A DNA stretch of 64,000 nucleotides from an uncultured Ferrovibrio sp. (GCF_937960835.1 NZ_CALGPC010000006.1:1-64000); one strand, 5' to 3'. Positions 55,024 to 64,000 are shown, counted from the stretch's first letter. Notes: a model not told the origin generated them from the sequence alone. Translations and numbers: made by a program.

Positions 55024-56853
55024 ATGGCCGCCGAGAACATGCTTGCCACCGTCAACCGCCGCGACCTCGATTTCCAGCTTTTTGAGGTGCTGAAGGTTGA
55101 AAATCTCACCACCCGGCCGCGCTTTTCCGATCATGACCGCAGCACCTTCGCCGCCGCGCTGGACACCGCCCAGCAGGTGGCGGCGGAGCATTTCCAGACC
55201 CACAACCGCAAGGCTGACCTGAACGAGCCGCATTTCGACGGCAGCCAGGTGCATCTGATCCCGGAGGTGCGCAAGGCGCTGGACGAATTCATCAAGGCCG
55301 GCTTCATGGCGGCGCACCGCGATTACGACGAAGGCGGCCAGCAACTGCCCAATGCCGTGACCCAGGCCTGCTTTGCCTGTTTTCAGGCCGCGAATGTCGG
55401 CACTTCGGGTTATCCGTTCCTGACTGTTGCCGCGGCCAACCTGATCGGCGCATTCGGATCGAAGGAGCAGAAGCGGCGCTTCATGCAGCCGATGCTGGAA
55501 GGCCGCTTCTTCGGCACCATGTGCCTGTCGGAGCCGCAGGCAGGATCGGGCCTTGCCGATATCCGCACCCGCGCTACGCCGCTGAGCAACGCCGATGAAG
55601 CGGGCGCCGCCTACCGCATCCAGGGCAGCAAGATGTGGATCTCGGGCGGCGAGCACGAACTGACCGAAAACATCGTGCATCTGGTGCTGGCCAGGATCGA
55701 CGGCGCGCCGGCAGGTGTGAAGGGCATCTCGCTGTTCATCGTGCCGAAGCGCCGCGTCAATGGCGACGGCAGCCTGGGCGAGCGCAACGACGTGCAGCTC
55801 ATGGGCCTCAATCACAAGATGGGCTTCCGCGGCACCACCAACACGCTGCTCAGCTTCGGCGAGAAGGGCGACTGCATCGGCTATCTGGTCGGCGAGCCGC
55901 ATCGCGGCCTCGATTACATGTTCATGATGATGAACGAGGCGCGCATCGGCGTGGGCCTTGGCGCCACTATGTTGGGCGTCGCCGGCTATCTCTACAGCCT
56001 CGATTACGCCAGGCAGCGGCCACAGGGCCGCCGGCCGGACAACAAGGATCCGAACTCAAAGCCGGTGTTGATCATCGAGCATGCCGATATCAAGCGGCTG
56101 CTGCTGGCACAGAAAAGCTACACCGAAGGCGCGCTGGCCCTGTGCCTGTACGCAGCGCTATTGGTCGACGAGCAGCATACGGGTGAAAGCGAGGAGGCGC
56201 GTCAGCGCGCCGGGCTGCTGCTCGATATGCTGACGCCGATGGTGAAATCCTGGCCCAGCGAATTCTGCCTGGAGGCCAACAAGCATGCCATTCAGGTGCT
56301 GGGCGGCTATGGCTATACCCGCGATTATCCGGTCGAGCAGTATTACCGCGACAACCGCCTGAATCCGATCCATGAAGGCACGCATGGCATCCAGGGTATG
56401 GATCTGCTCGGCCGCAAGATGCTGATGAAGAACGGCGCGGGCGCCAAGCTGCTGTTCGAGACGATTGCCGCCGATATCGAAGCCGCCAGGGCAGTGCCCG
56501 ATTGCGCCGCCTGGGCAGAGCAACTAAAAGCCGCGCTCAGCCGCGTGATGCAGACGACGCAGGCCATGCTCCCGGCGGCAAAGGACGGGCGCATCGCACT
56601 CTATCTCGCCAATGCCACCTTGTATCTCGACATGATGGGGCATGTAGCGATTGCCTGGATGTGGCTGCGTCAGGCGCGCGTGGCGGCGCAGGCCTTGCCG
56701 CAGGCGGCGGGCGCGGATGAGGCCTTCTATCGCGGCAAGCTGGCCGCGGCGCGCTACTTCTACGCTTATGAATTGGGGCGGCTGGACCACTGGTTGCCGA
56801 TTTTGGGCCGCCTGGAGCCGGCAACCCTGGAGATGCAGCCCGATTGGTTCTGA
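55024..56853 (+). CDS. Acyl-CoA dehydrogenase with C-terminal extension (DmdC-like)
   Basis: The 609-aa flavoprotein is longer than classic ACADs (~380). Motifs are FGTMCLSEPQAGSGLADIRT (FAD/substrate), NHKMGFRGTTNTLLSFGEKG, and GGYGYTRDYPVEQYYRDNRL. IHEGTHGIQGMDLLGRKM supplies the catalytic Glu region (EGT). A ~120-residue helical C-terminal domain follows. Annotation as 3-methylmercaptopropionyl-CoA dehydrogenase is common for this subfamily, but general acyl-CoA oxidation is equally possible. GGGAG is 8 nt upstream. No dmd genes are near. Confidence 0.88.
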   Translation: MAAENMLATVNRRDLDFQLFEVLKVENLTTRPRFSDHDRSTFAAALDTAQQVAAEHFQTHNRKADLNEPHFDGSQVHLIPEVRKALDEFIKAGFMAAHRDYDEGGQQLPNAVTQACFACFQAANVGTSGYPFLTVAAANLIGAFGSKEQKRRFMQPMLEGRFFGTMCLSEPQAGSGLADIRTRATPLSNADEAGAAYRIQGSKMWISGGEHELTENIVHLVLARIDGAPAGVKGISLFIVPKRRVNGDGSLGERNDVQLMGLNHKMGFRGTTNTLLSFGEKGDCIGYLVGEPHRGLDYMFMMMNEARIGVGLGATMLGVAGYLYSLDYARQRPQGRRPDNKDPNSKPVLIIEHADIKRLLLAQKSYTEGALALCLYAALLVDEQHTGESEEARQRAGLLLDMLTPMVKSWPSEFCLEANKHAIQVLGGYGYTRDYPVEQYYRDNRLNPIHEGTHGIQGMDLLGRKMLMKNGAGAKLLFETIAADIEAARAVPDCAAWAEQLKAALSRVMQTTQAMLPAAKDGRIALYLANATLYLDMMGHVAIAWMWLRQARVAAQALPQAAGADEAFYRGKLAAARYFYAYELGRLDHWLPILGRLEPATLEMQPDWF

Positions 56854-56899
56854 GTTCAAGCAATTAGCGGCAAGACGGCTTAGGCGAAATCAGGCTGAT

Positions 56900-56959
56900 C
56901 CAAGCGCGTTTCATACTTGTCCAAACTCGACCAATCGGGGCCAATGGAACCAAGTCCGG
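56900..56959. repeat. Second degenerate 10-bp CCAA repeat
   Basis: CCAA recurs at 56900, 56921, 56931, 56941 and 56950, with TCAT at the missing 56911 position, i.e. about every 10 bp. CCAAACTCGACCAATCGG resembles the 8.3-kb array (CCAAACTGGGCCAA). It lies 47 bp after the acyl-CoA dehydrogenase stop. The rest of the gap (56960-57174) shows no gene or convincing signal. Confidence 0.7.
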
Positions 56960-57174
56960 CACATTCGCGCTGGTATTTGGATGGTCCTGTATGCGACCGG
57001 TTCTTGGGTGTTTGAGGGATATTCACGATGCCCAGCAGCCGTATGGAACATGGATAGAACCCCGCGCGCCTGCTTCCAGTCCCATCATCGTCACGCGATT
57101 GCGATCCCGCCCAGTCGCTGCGCGCCCTAGATCAGACGCATCCCTTCATCGCGCATGCTGCGCTCACACGCCCG

Positions 57175-57238
57175 CCAGGATCCGTCAGCACCAGGATCCG
57201 CCAGCACCAGGATCCGCCAGCACCAGGATCCGCGAGCA
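57175..57238 (+). repeat. 16-bp tandem repeat x4 upstream of the VOC gene
   Basis: CCAGGATCCGYCAGCA occurs at 57175-57190, 57191-57206, 57207-57222 and 57223-57238 (the fourth reads CGAGCA). Only 11 bp separate the last copy from the ATG at 57250. The ribosome site AGGAGG begins on the final base of the array. Confidence 0.97.
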
Positions 57239-57249
57239 GGAGGCCAAGG

Positions 57250-57624
57250 ATGACCATTGTCTTGAACCACACCATCGTGCCGGCGCGCGACAAGGAAGAA
57301 GCGGCGCGCTTCTTCGCCCGCATTTTCGGCTTGGAATGCGGCGAGACGGATTACTTCGCGCCGGTCAGGGTGAACGAGCATTTCACTTTGCTGTTCGACA
57401 GCTATGAGGCCGACGAGGCCTTCGACGTGCATCACTATGCCTTCCATGTCAGCGATGCGGAATTCGATGCGATCTTCGATCGCGTGCGGGAAGCCGGCAT
57501 TTTGTTCGGCAGTGATCCCGATACGCCCGATAACGGCCGCATCAATCGCTGGGGTGGCGGACGCGGCTTTTATTTCCGCGACCCGAACGGGCATCTGCTG
57601 GAATTGATGACGGTGCCGCAATAG
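57250..57624 (+). CDS. VOC-family (glyoxalase-like) protein
   Basis: The 124-aa protein has strands LNHTIVPARDKEEAARFFAR and HHYAFHVSDAEFDAIFDRV, then GRGFYFRDPNGHLLELMT. Metal-type ligands are H (HTIV), H (YAFHV) and E (LLELM). It resembles the small YetH/bleomycin-resistance-like group; the substrate is unknown. AGGAGG 6 nt before the ATG is strong. Repeat arrays lie on both sides and its stop codon is duplicated. Confidence 0.88.
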   Translation: MTIVLNHTIVPARDKEEAARFFARIFGLECGETDYFAPVRVNEHFTLLFDSYEADEAFDVHHYAFHVSDAEFDAIFDRVREAGILFGSDPDTPDNGRINRWGGGRGFYFRDPNGHLLELMTVPQ

Positions 57625-57644
57625 TGGGCGCCGCAATAGTGGGC
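57615..57644 (+). repeat. 15-bp duplication on the VOC stop codon
   Basis: GCCGCAATAGTGGGC occurs perfectly at 57615-57629 and 57630-57644, with a decayed third start. The first copy holds TAG (57622-57624), the stop; the second holds another in-frame TAG. Confidence 0.95.
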
Positions 57645-57678
57645 CGCAGTGATGCGCTGCGGTGAACGCAGCGTGAGA

Positions 57679-58095
57679 TCAGCCCGCCTGGCGCCGCGGC
57701 GGGCTCTGCTGCATCAGCAATGGCTCGAAATTGCCGGCTGCCTCGACGCCTTCGTTCTGGATCAGCGCTTCCAGAGCTTCGCAGCATAATTCGGCCGAAA
57801 GCTTCACCTCCGGGCGGAAATGCCAGGTGAGCACCAGCCGGGCGCGGCGCACGGCCGTATGCAGTACCGCGTAATCCTGCACGAGGAAATCGTCCATCGG
57901 TCCTGCGCTGACGATCTGCGTCATGTCGCCAGCCAGATCGAGATCCTCGTCGAAAAGAATGGCAACGAAAGGATCGAAGAAATTGTCAGGCAATGTGGCA
58001 TGGTCGGCTGCGGCGTATTCGGCGAGCAGCCGCCGGGCGCGGTCAACCGTATCGCGCAGGACAAGGAAATGCCGTTCCAGTTCGGATCGTTGCAT
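57679..58095 (-). CDS. Conserved hypothetical protein
   Basis: 138 aa, predicted soluble and helical, with acidic centre (PDNFFDPFVAILFDEDLDLA) and one Cys pair (LCCEALEAL). It starts MQRSELERHFLVLRDTVDRA. No known family or signal peptide is recognised and the ribosome site is weak. Codon use matches its neighbours. It is divergent from the LysE gene, with 227 bp between that hold A-rich repeats and no other clear gene. Confidence 0.6.
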   Translation of the reverse strand: MQRSELERHFLVLRDTVDRARRLLAEYAAADHATLPDNFFDPFVAILFDEDLDLAGDMTQIVSAGPMDDFLVQDYAVLHTAVRRARLVLTWHFRPEVKLSAELCCEALEALIQNEGVEAAGNFEPLLMQQSPPRRQAG

Positions 58096-58270
58096 GAGTC
58101 TGTAACAAGCGGGCCCGGCAAGTGATCCAATCCGGGCGCATGAAATCTAGCAGAAAATACACGCCTGCCGGGCGGAATCCGAAATGCACCGGCACAATTT
58201 TGCGCTTACGGGCCGCGAAAGGCGCGGCTAGAGTGACGCGTAAGAGTGCGTCCCCATAAAGGCGCCCAAA

Positions 58271-58314
58271 GAAAAGCCACCGAGAAAAGCTAGAGAAAAG
58301 TCAAAGAGAAAAAG
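58271..58314 (+). repeat. A-rich degenerate repeat before the LysE gene
   Basis: GAAAAG-type cores occur at 58271, 58284, 58295 and 58308 (spacing 13, 11, 13) in a run of AGAGAAAAG-like units ending 8 bp before the LysE start. No usual Shine-Dalgarno is present, so this purine-rich tract may act in ribosome binding. Confidence 0.7.
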
Positions 58315-58322
58315 CTCGCCCC

Positions 58323-58961
58323 ATGCTGTCCTCTGCCAATCTGCTCGCCTTCGCCGCCATTTCGCTGGGCATGGTGCTGACGCCAGGCCCGAACATGATC
58401 TACCTGATCTCGCGCTCGATCTGCCAAGGCCGCATGGCCGGGCTGATCTCGCTGGGTGGCGTGGCGCTCGGCTTCGTCGTCTACATGCTCTGCGCCGCCT
58501 TCGGCATCACGGCTTTGCTGTTCGCCGTGCCCTATGCCTATGACGCGCTGCGCTTCGCCGGCGCGGCCTATCTGCTGTATCTCGCCTGGCAGGCGGTCAG
58601 GCCGGGCGGGCGCTCGCCGTTTCAGGTGCAGGCCTTGCCGCAGGACAGTCCGCGCAAGCTCTTCACCATGGGGCTGGTCACCAATCTGCTGAATCCGAAG
58701 ATCGCGATGCTGTATCTGTCGCTGCTGCCGCAATTCATCACGCCAAGCGAAGAGGCGGGCAGCGTGCTGCTGCAATCGCTGATCCTGGGCAGCACGCAGA
58801 TCGTCATCAGTGTGTCGGTGAATGCGCTGATCGCAATCACGGCTGGCTCAATCGCCGGCTTCCTCGCCGGCCGGCCCTTCTGGCTGCTGGTGCAGCGCTG
58901 GCTGATGGGCTGCGTGCTGGCGGGCCTCGCCGTGAAGATGGCTACCGAAGCGCGACGGTAG
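58323..58961 (+). CDS. LysE/RhtB-family exporter
   Basis: 212 aa with about six helices. The family start LGMVLTPGPNMIYLISRSI, GLISLGGVALGFVVYMLCA and the mid-loop FTMGLVTNLLNPKIAMLYLS are all present. These proteins export amino acids such as threonine, homoserine, leucine or lysine. The substrate is unknown and no adjacent regulator is seen. It follows an A-rich repeated leader. Confidence 0.9.
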   Translation: MLSSANLLAFAAISLGMVLTPGPNMIYLISRSICQGRMAGLISLGGVALGFVVYMLCAAFGITALLFAVPYAYDALRFAGAAYLLYLAWQAVRPGGRSPFQVQALPQDSPRKLFTMGLVTNLLNPKIAMLYLSLLPQFITPSEEAGSVLLQSLILGSTQIVISVSVNALIAITAGSIAGFLAGRPFWLLVQRWLMGCVLAGLAVKMATEARR

Positions 58962-59173
58962 GTGGAATGTTTTGTGAGGCGTATCGATAGGCGTGCTTGC
59001 GGATGTGTGCCGCGTGACACCGGGCGTCAATTACGCGGTCACCCGCGGCCCAGGAAATGCTCGCTTGGCCGGGGGTCTTTCGCCGGGTGGCGGTCATGAC
59101 GACGAAGGTTGGCCCAACATGACGAGAAATGTCAGCATGACGGTTATGGGTGTGCCTTGCGCGTAAACCCGTC

Positions 59174-59488
59174 TCACCCTTTCCCATGCTCGCCGATGCG
59201 GCCGTAGCGTTTGGATTTGGTGCGCGTGGTTGGGCGGTCGACGGAGGCTTGCGGATCCTGCAAACCCTCGGGCAGCTCCTCGTCGTAGTCCGAGCTGCCG
59301 TGATGCTCGGCGGTGAACATGTCGTTGCCATAGGTGCCGGGACCGTAGTCGCCCTGCGGCACCGAGCCCTTGCTGAGCGGTTCGTGATGCGTCGGCCCAT
59401 CAGGTGAGCCGCGGCCGCCGGGGCGGTCGGTCTTCTGGCGCGGCAGGGATGGCGTTTTCAGCTTCGGTTCGACGACTTTCTCCGGCAT
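59174..59488 (-). CDS. Disordered hypothetical protein
   Basis: 104 aa rich in Pro, Gly, Ser, Lys and Glu, with no hydrophobic core (KPSLPRQKTDRPG-type start, YGPGTYGNDMF, SKRYGRIGEHGKG). GGAGG 7 nt before the ATG is a good ribosome site, the main reason to call it a gene. The function is not recognised. The flank 58962-59173 holds no other gene. Confidence 0.55.
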   Translation of the reverse strand: MPEKVVEPKLKTPSLPRQKTDRPGGRGSPDGPTHHEPLSKGSVPQGDYGPGTYGNDMFTAEHHGSSDYDEELPEGLQDPQASVDRPTTRTKSKRYGRIGEHGKG

Positions 59489-59632
59489 GGCGGGCCCTCC
59501 TGATTCAACAGGAGAAAACCCGCCCAGGCCGGTGAAGGTTCCGGCTGCGTATAGTTTGACGCGGGCACCGACGGTCTGCTGCGAGCCGTCTGTTGCACGC
59601 TCGCCTGCGGCGCGCCGTTTACGGCCTTGTCG

Positions 59633-61243
<1,611 letters not shown>

Positions 61244-61338
61244 GGGCGTTCTCCCTCTGCTGCGATCATGAAAACGGCGCACACGATGAAACGTGGCGAA
61301 GGCGGACATTAGGCCCGAACTGGCCCCCTCTTCAAGGA

Positions 61339-61350
61339 ATCGTATACAAT
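61339..61350. promoter_or_regulatory. GntR-type operator-like palindrome
   Basis: ATCGTATACAAT is an almost perfect palindrome around GTATAC. It resembles the yGTMKACy consensus of FadR/VanR-type GntR regulators, with one end base off on each strand. It lies 96 bp upstream of aceB and ahead of the GntR remnant, where such a regulator would act on both. Confidence 0.5.
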
Positions 61351-61476
61351 CTTTTGCGATATTGTCCGGTGATTCGCGCATATCGCAGCTTGGACGCGGC
61401 TGGGCGGGCAAGCGCTGCCGCAATCATCCTGGGTCGGGTATGCGGACGGGAAGCTTCCGGGCAGCACAGTATCGGC

Positions 61477-62200
61477 GTGACTGAGGCGCGCATCTGCAAG
61501 GCCGCAATCCTGAAAATCACCGCCGCAGATGTCCAGCAATCGGCGCGCAGAATCTGGCGCGCCGGCTGCGCGTCAATATCGGCTGCGCGCAGGCGGCAGA
61601 ACGGCGCAGCCAGTAGCAGCAGCGGTAGCGGCGCCCGGCGCGGCGCCATCGATGACGCCACCATCCATGACAGCGTCCATACCACGATTGTCGAGCATAT
61701 CGTCATGCCGGGCACCAAGCTGGCCGGGGATGTGCTGGCCAAGGCCTTCAGGGTGTCGCGCACGCGCATCCGCAAGGTGCTGCTGGCGCTGGCGCATGAA
61801 AATCTGGTGACCCTGCAGCACAGTCGCGGCGCCTCGGTCGCAAAATCAAGTGTGCAGGAAGCGCGCGACCGCCGCATGGCGATCAAACTGTCGGGCGAAC
61901 TCCATCTCGAACTGGCCAGGCTGCTCGGCAACGAGCCGCGGACCCTTTTTTTAAGGCGCTCATCTCGCGCACCTCGCTGATCATCGCGGTCTGCGAGGCG
62001 CCGGGCACACCATGTACAGCCATGAGGAGCATGGCGCGCTGCTCGACCGGCTGGCGGCGAAGGATGCGGCGGGCACGGTGCGCTACATGGAGGAGCATCT
62101 GCAGCGCATCGAGGAGGGGCTCGGTCTTGCCGCCGCGCGCCGCCGGCCGGTCGATCTGCAGGACGTGTTCAGCCGTCTGGCCGCCAAGGGCGCGCGCTAG
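61477..62200 (+). pseudogene. Decayed GntR/FCD-family regulator
   Basis: The N-terminal winged helix is intact (IHDSVHTTIVEHIVMPGTKL, then VSRTRIRKVLLALAHENLV). After VQEARD the frame jumps straight to RRMAIKLSGELHLELARLLG, skipping about 40 residues of the effector domain. A one-base loss in a T-run (61946-61952) then breaks the frame before KALISRTSLIIAV. A second one-base loss near 62010 shifts it again, and MYSHEEHGALLDRLAAKDAA resumes at 62012. Three lesions make a functional protein very unlikely. The true start cannot be fixed (GTG 61477 is a guess). It presumably once controlled aceB. Confidence 0.8.
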
Positions 62201-62209
62201 CCCGCCGCA

Positions 62210-62527
62210 TCAGCCTTCGACGATTTTCAGGCCGACGATCCCGATCAGGATCAGCGACAGAAGGCTGATCCGCGCGAGGCTGGCCGCCTCGCCCAGAACC
62301 AGCATGCCGACCACAGCGACACCAATTGCGCCGATGCCGACCCAGACGGCATAGGCCGTGCCGACCGGGAGCGATTTCAGCGCCATGGTCAGCAGGACGA
62401 AACTGGTCACCGCCGCGCCGATGCCGATGACGCTCGGCCAGAGCCGGGTGAAGCCGTCGGTCTGCTTGAGCGCAATGGCCCAGACCACCTCCAGCAATCC
62501 GGCTATCACCAGCATGATCCAGGCCAT
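62210..62527 (-). CDS. sugE: SMR-family exporter, SugE/Gdx type
   Basis: 105 aa, four helices, with Glu13 in the first helix ([16 protein letters not shown]) as the proton/substrate site. WAIALKQT and the FTRLWPS loop are SugE/Gdx rather than EmrE features. Gdx exporters carry guanidinium. [16 protein letters not shown] in helix 3 is the conserved dimer contact. No guanidine riboswitch was recognised. It is downstream of the SDR gene in the same direction (12 bp). Confidence 0.9.
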   Translation of the reverse strand: MAWIMLVIAGLLEVVWAIALKQTDGFTRLWPSVIGIGAAVTSFVLLTMALKSLPVGTAYAVWVGIGAIGVAVVGMLVLGEAASLARISLLSLILIGIVGLKIVEG

Positions 62528-62539
62528 CGCGTGCCCTCC

Positions 62540-63268
62540 TTACGCGTTCACGCCGCCATCGACGGTGATCTGCGCGCCGGTGACGTAGCTGGCGGCTGGA
62601 CTGGCGAGGAAGGCGACCGTCGCGGCGATCTCCTCCGCCTGGCCGTAGCGGCCAAGTGCGGTGAGCGCGCGCTGATTGTCGGCATCAGGCCCGTCGGCGG
62701 GATTCATCTCGGTGTCGATCGGGCCGGGCTGCACGACATTGACGGTGATGCCGCGCGAACCGAGATCGCGGGCCAGGCCGCGCGTCATGCCGGTCATTGC
62801 CGCCTTGCTCATCGAATAGAGCGTGATGCCGGGGAAGCGGACATTCTCGCCGAGACATGAGCCAATCGTGATGATGCGGCCGCCCTCTTTCATCGCCTCT
62901 GCGGCATCGAGCGCGGCGAGATACGGCGCGCGGGTGTTGATCGCCAGGGTGCGGTCGATGTCTTCCAGGCTGTTGCCAGGCGCGACGATGCCGGCGTTGT
63001 TGACCAGGATGTCGATGCGGCCGAAGGTCTTCACGGTCTGCGCCACCGCATCGCGGGTGGCCTGCGCCTCGGCATGGTCGGCCTTGATGGCCAGCGCGCG
63101 GCGGCCGAGCTTCTCGATCTCCTGGACAACGGCCTTCGCCCGGTCCGGCGAGGCGGCATAAGTCAGCGCCACATCGGCGCCGTTTCTGGCCAGACGCAGC
63201 GCGATGGCTGCGCCAATGCCGCGGCTGCCGCCGGTCACCAGGGCTACTTTTCCGCTCAATTCGGTCAT
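62540..63268 (-). CDS. Short-chain dehydrogenase/reductase (3-oxoacyl-ACP reductase-like)
   Basis: 242-aa SDR. NAD(P) motif VTGGSRGIGAAIALRLA, then NNAGIVAPG, catalytic Ser in IITIGSC and Tyr/Lys in LYSMSKAAM, followed by VVQPGPIDTEMNP. The physiological substrate is unknown. It diverges from a TetR gene whose operator-like sites lie over its promoter, a common SDR/TetR arrangement. It is followed by sugE. Confidence 0.9.
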   Translation of the reverse strand: MTELSGKVALVTGGSRGIGAAIALRLARNGADVALTYAASPDRAKAVVQEIEKLGRRALAIKADHAEAQATRDAVAQTVKTFGRIDILVNNAGIVAPGNSLEDIDRTLAINTRAPYLAALDAAEAMKEGGRIITIGSCLGENVRFPGITLYSMSKAAMTGMTRGLARDLGSRGITVNVVQPGPIDTEMNPADGPDADNQRALTALGRYGQAEEIAATVAFLASPAASYVTGAQITVDGGVNA

Positions 63269-63299
63269 GCAGGATCTCCTTATCTGCGCTGTTGAATTT

Positions 63300-63315
63300 G
63301 TAGTAATCGATACAG
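63300..63315. promoter_or_regulatory. Operator-like site 1 (TetR/SDR intergenic)
   Basis: TGTAGTAATCGATACA, ends TGTA/TACA palindromic, 32 bp upstream of the SDR start. Site 2 (63366-63381) carries a related sequence in the opposite direction. Confidence 0.55.
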
Positions 63316-63365
63316 AATAGGAGGCGCCAGATAGGAGCCTTGCCGCGCCCGGTCAAGGGGATTAT

Positions 63366-63381
63366 TTTATCGACTGCTACA
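63366..63381. promoter_or_regulatory. Operator-like site 2 (TetR/SDR intergenic)
   Basis: TTTATCGACTGCTACA; read on the other strand it gives TGTAGCAGTCGATAAA, matching site 1 over most of 16 bases. It overlaps an A/T-rich likely -10 (TATTTT, 63364-63369) of the TetR gene. Confidence 0.55.
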
Positions 63382-63409
63382 AAATGTGAAGGAAGGGCAG
63401 GAAACGGAT

Positions 63410-64000
63410 ATGGCGGCTCGCGCCATGACGAGGACGGCTGCGAAGGTGGCAAAAACGCCAAAAACCGGGGCGGCCAAGGCCAAGACAGCTGGGGCTAAAG
63501 CGGCCAAGGCTGCGTCCTCCCGCGGCCGGCCGCGCAGCTTCGACCGCGATGCGGCGCTGGCGGCTGCCATGCGCGTTTTTTGGCAGCGCGGCTATGAAGC
63601 GACCAGCATCCATGACCTTACCGCCGCGATGGGGATCAATCCGCCGAGCCTTTATGCCTGCTTCGGCTGCAAGGAAGCGCTGTTCCAGGAGGCCGTGGCG
63701 CTCTATCAGCGCACCGAGGGGCAAGCAGCCAACCGCGCACTGCAGGAAGAGCCGACCGCGAGGGATGCCATCGCTACCATGCTGCGCCGCTATGTCATGG
63801 ATTACACCGATCCGGGCAAGCCGGCCGGCTGCATGATCGTGCTGGCAGCCGCCGTCGGCACGCCGGACAGCGACGAGGTGCGCGCGCTGCTGCGCAAGGA
63901 GCGGCAGGCGGCGCTGAGCAGCATCGCCACCCGGATCAGGCGCGGCATCAATGATGGCGACGTGCCGCCCGGCACTGATGCGCGCCGCGTCGCCGCCTTC
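63410..64000 (+). CDS. TetR/AcrR-family regulator (3' end outside window)
   Basis: 197 codons are visible and open at the window edge. The first ~44 residues are a Lys/Ala/Thr-rich basic tail (AKVAKTPKTGAAKAKTAGAK). The TetR HTH follows: GRPRSFDRDAALAAAMRVFW, then GYEATSIHDLTAAMGINPPS and LYACFGCKEALFQEAV. The start of the ligand domain (GCMIVLAAAVGTP) resembles AcrR-like members that pair with SDR genes. AGGA lies upstream of ATG 63410 (ATG 63425 is possible). Operator-like sites upstream suggest autoregulation. Confidence 0.88.
   Translation, partial: MAARAMTRTAAKVAKTPKTGAAKAKTAGAKAAKAASSRGRPRSFDRDAALAAAMRVFWQRGYEATSIHDLTAAMGINPPSLYACFGCKEALFQEAVALYQRTEGQAANRALQEEPTARDAIATMLRRYVMDYTDPGKPAGCMIVLAAAVGTPDSDEVRALLRKERQAALSSIATRIRRGINDGDVPPGTDARRVAAF

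Noticed and set aside
57175..57238. Possible CRISPR array
   Set aside because: Units are contiguous 16-mers with no spacers; also true of 10059-10106 and 18795-18839.
58140..58259. 39-codon basic ORF before the LysE gene
   Set aside because: No ribosome site and no recognisable features; basic composition is expected from the local sequence.

Overview
This is a GC-rich, gene-dense stretch of a draft bacterial genome, best read as an alphaproteobacterium and probably of the Rhodospirillales type. Grounds: the block rpmH-rnpA-yidD-yidC-yihA-argB, the neighbours bolA / DnaJ-domain protein / cobS / cobT, cmk followed by rpsA, an Mcl1-type malyl-CoA lyase, and a FixK-type regulator. The species cannot be named from sequence alone. 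The first 59 bases are an Illumina TruSeq/P7 adapter, so base 60 is a true contig edge. No tRNA, rRNA, tmRNA or CRISPR array was seen.

Layout. 60-331: 3' end of an IS200/IS605-type tnpB with its right-end hairpin. 0.5-9.7 kb: SLC13 and AzgA-type permeases, a DMT exporter, a periplasmic solute-binding protein, cmk-rpsA, a DUF454 protein and an unknown protein. 9.7-13.2 kb: a strongly structured intergenic element, a 28-aa membrane peptide, a zinc alcohol dehydrogenase, a small GNAT, and a single-domain receiver plus FixK-type regulator that share a FixJ-like box. 13.2-20.2 kb: PilZ-like protein, SPOUT methyltransferase, asparaginase, 14-TM MFS exporter, orphan response regulator, WaaP-like kinase and DUF1499 protein. 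20.2-27 kb: His-rich COG0523 metallochaperone, then surface-polysaccharide genes (nucleotide-sugar dehydrogenase, GT4, WecA/WbpL-type transferase, WbpM/CapD dehydratase). 27-36 kb: mcl1, xerD, a repeat-containing periplasmic protein with a small membrane partner, aroK-aroB-CNNM-AEC, a ribbon-helix-helix protein and bolA. 36-45 kb: DnaJ-domain protein, cobS, cobT, a 1398-aa hybrid kinase with five tandem PAS domains, and a phytase-like esterase. 45-50 kb: rpmB diverging from rpmH-rnpA-yidD-yidC-yihA-argB. 50-64 kb: DMT exporter, flavin monooxygenase-like protein, LysR regulator, two VOC proteins, purB, acyl-CoA dehydrogenase, LysE exporter, malate synthase next to a decayed GntR regulator, sugE, an SDR, and a TetR gene cut by the window end.

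Genes that work together: aroK/aroB (shikimate pathway); cobS/cobT (cobaltochelatase); rpmH/rnpA/yidD/yidC (ribosome, RNase P, membrane insertion); mcl1 and aceB (glyoxylate/malyl-CoA chemistry); and the polysaccharide set, which supplies a 4,6-dehydrated sugar, an initiating lipid-linked transferase and a glycosyltransferase.

The most unusual feature is non-coding. Intergenic DNA repeatedly carries short head-to-tail duplications (10, 15, 16 and 20 bp), three of which begin on a stop codon. Two separate gaps carry a degenerate 10-bp CCAA-type repeat in phase with the DNA helix. Other leads are a nested hairpin at 9753-9865 and the paired FixJ-like boxes at 11.6 and 12.3 kb.
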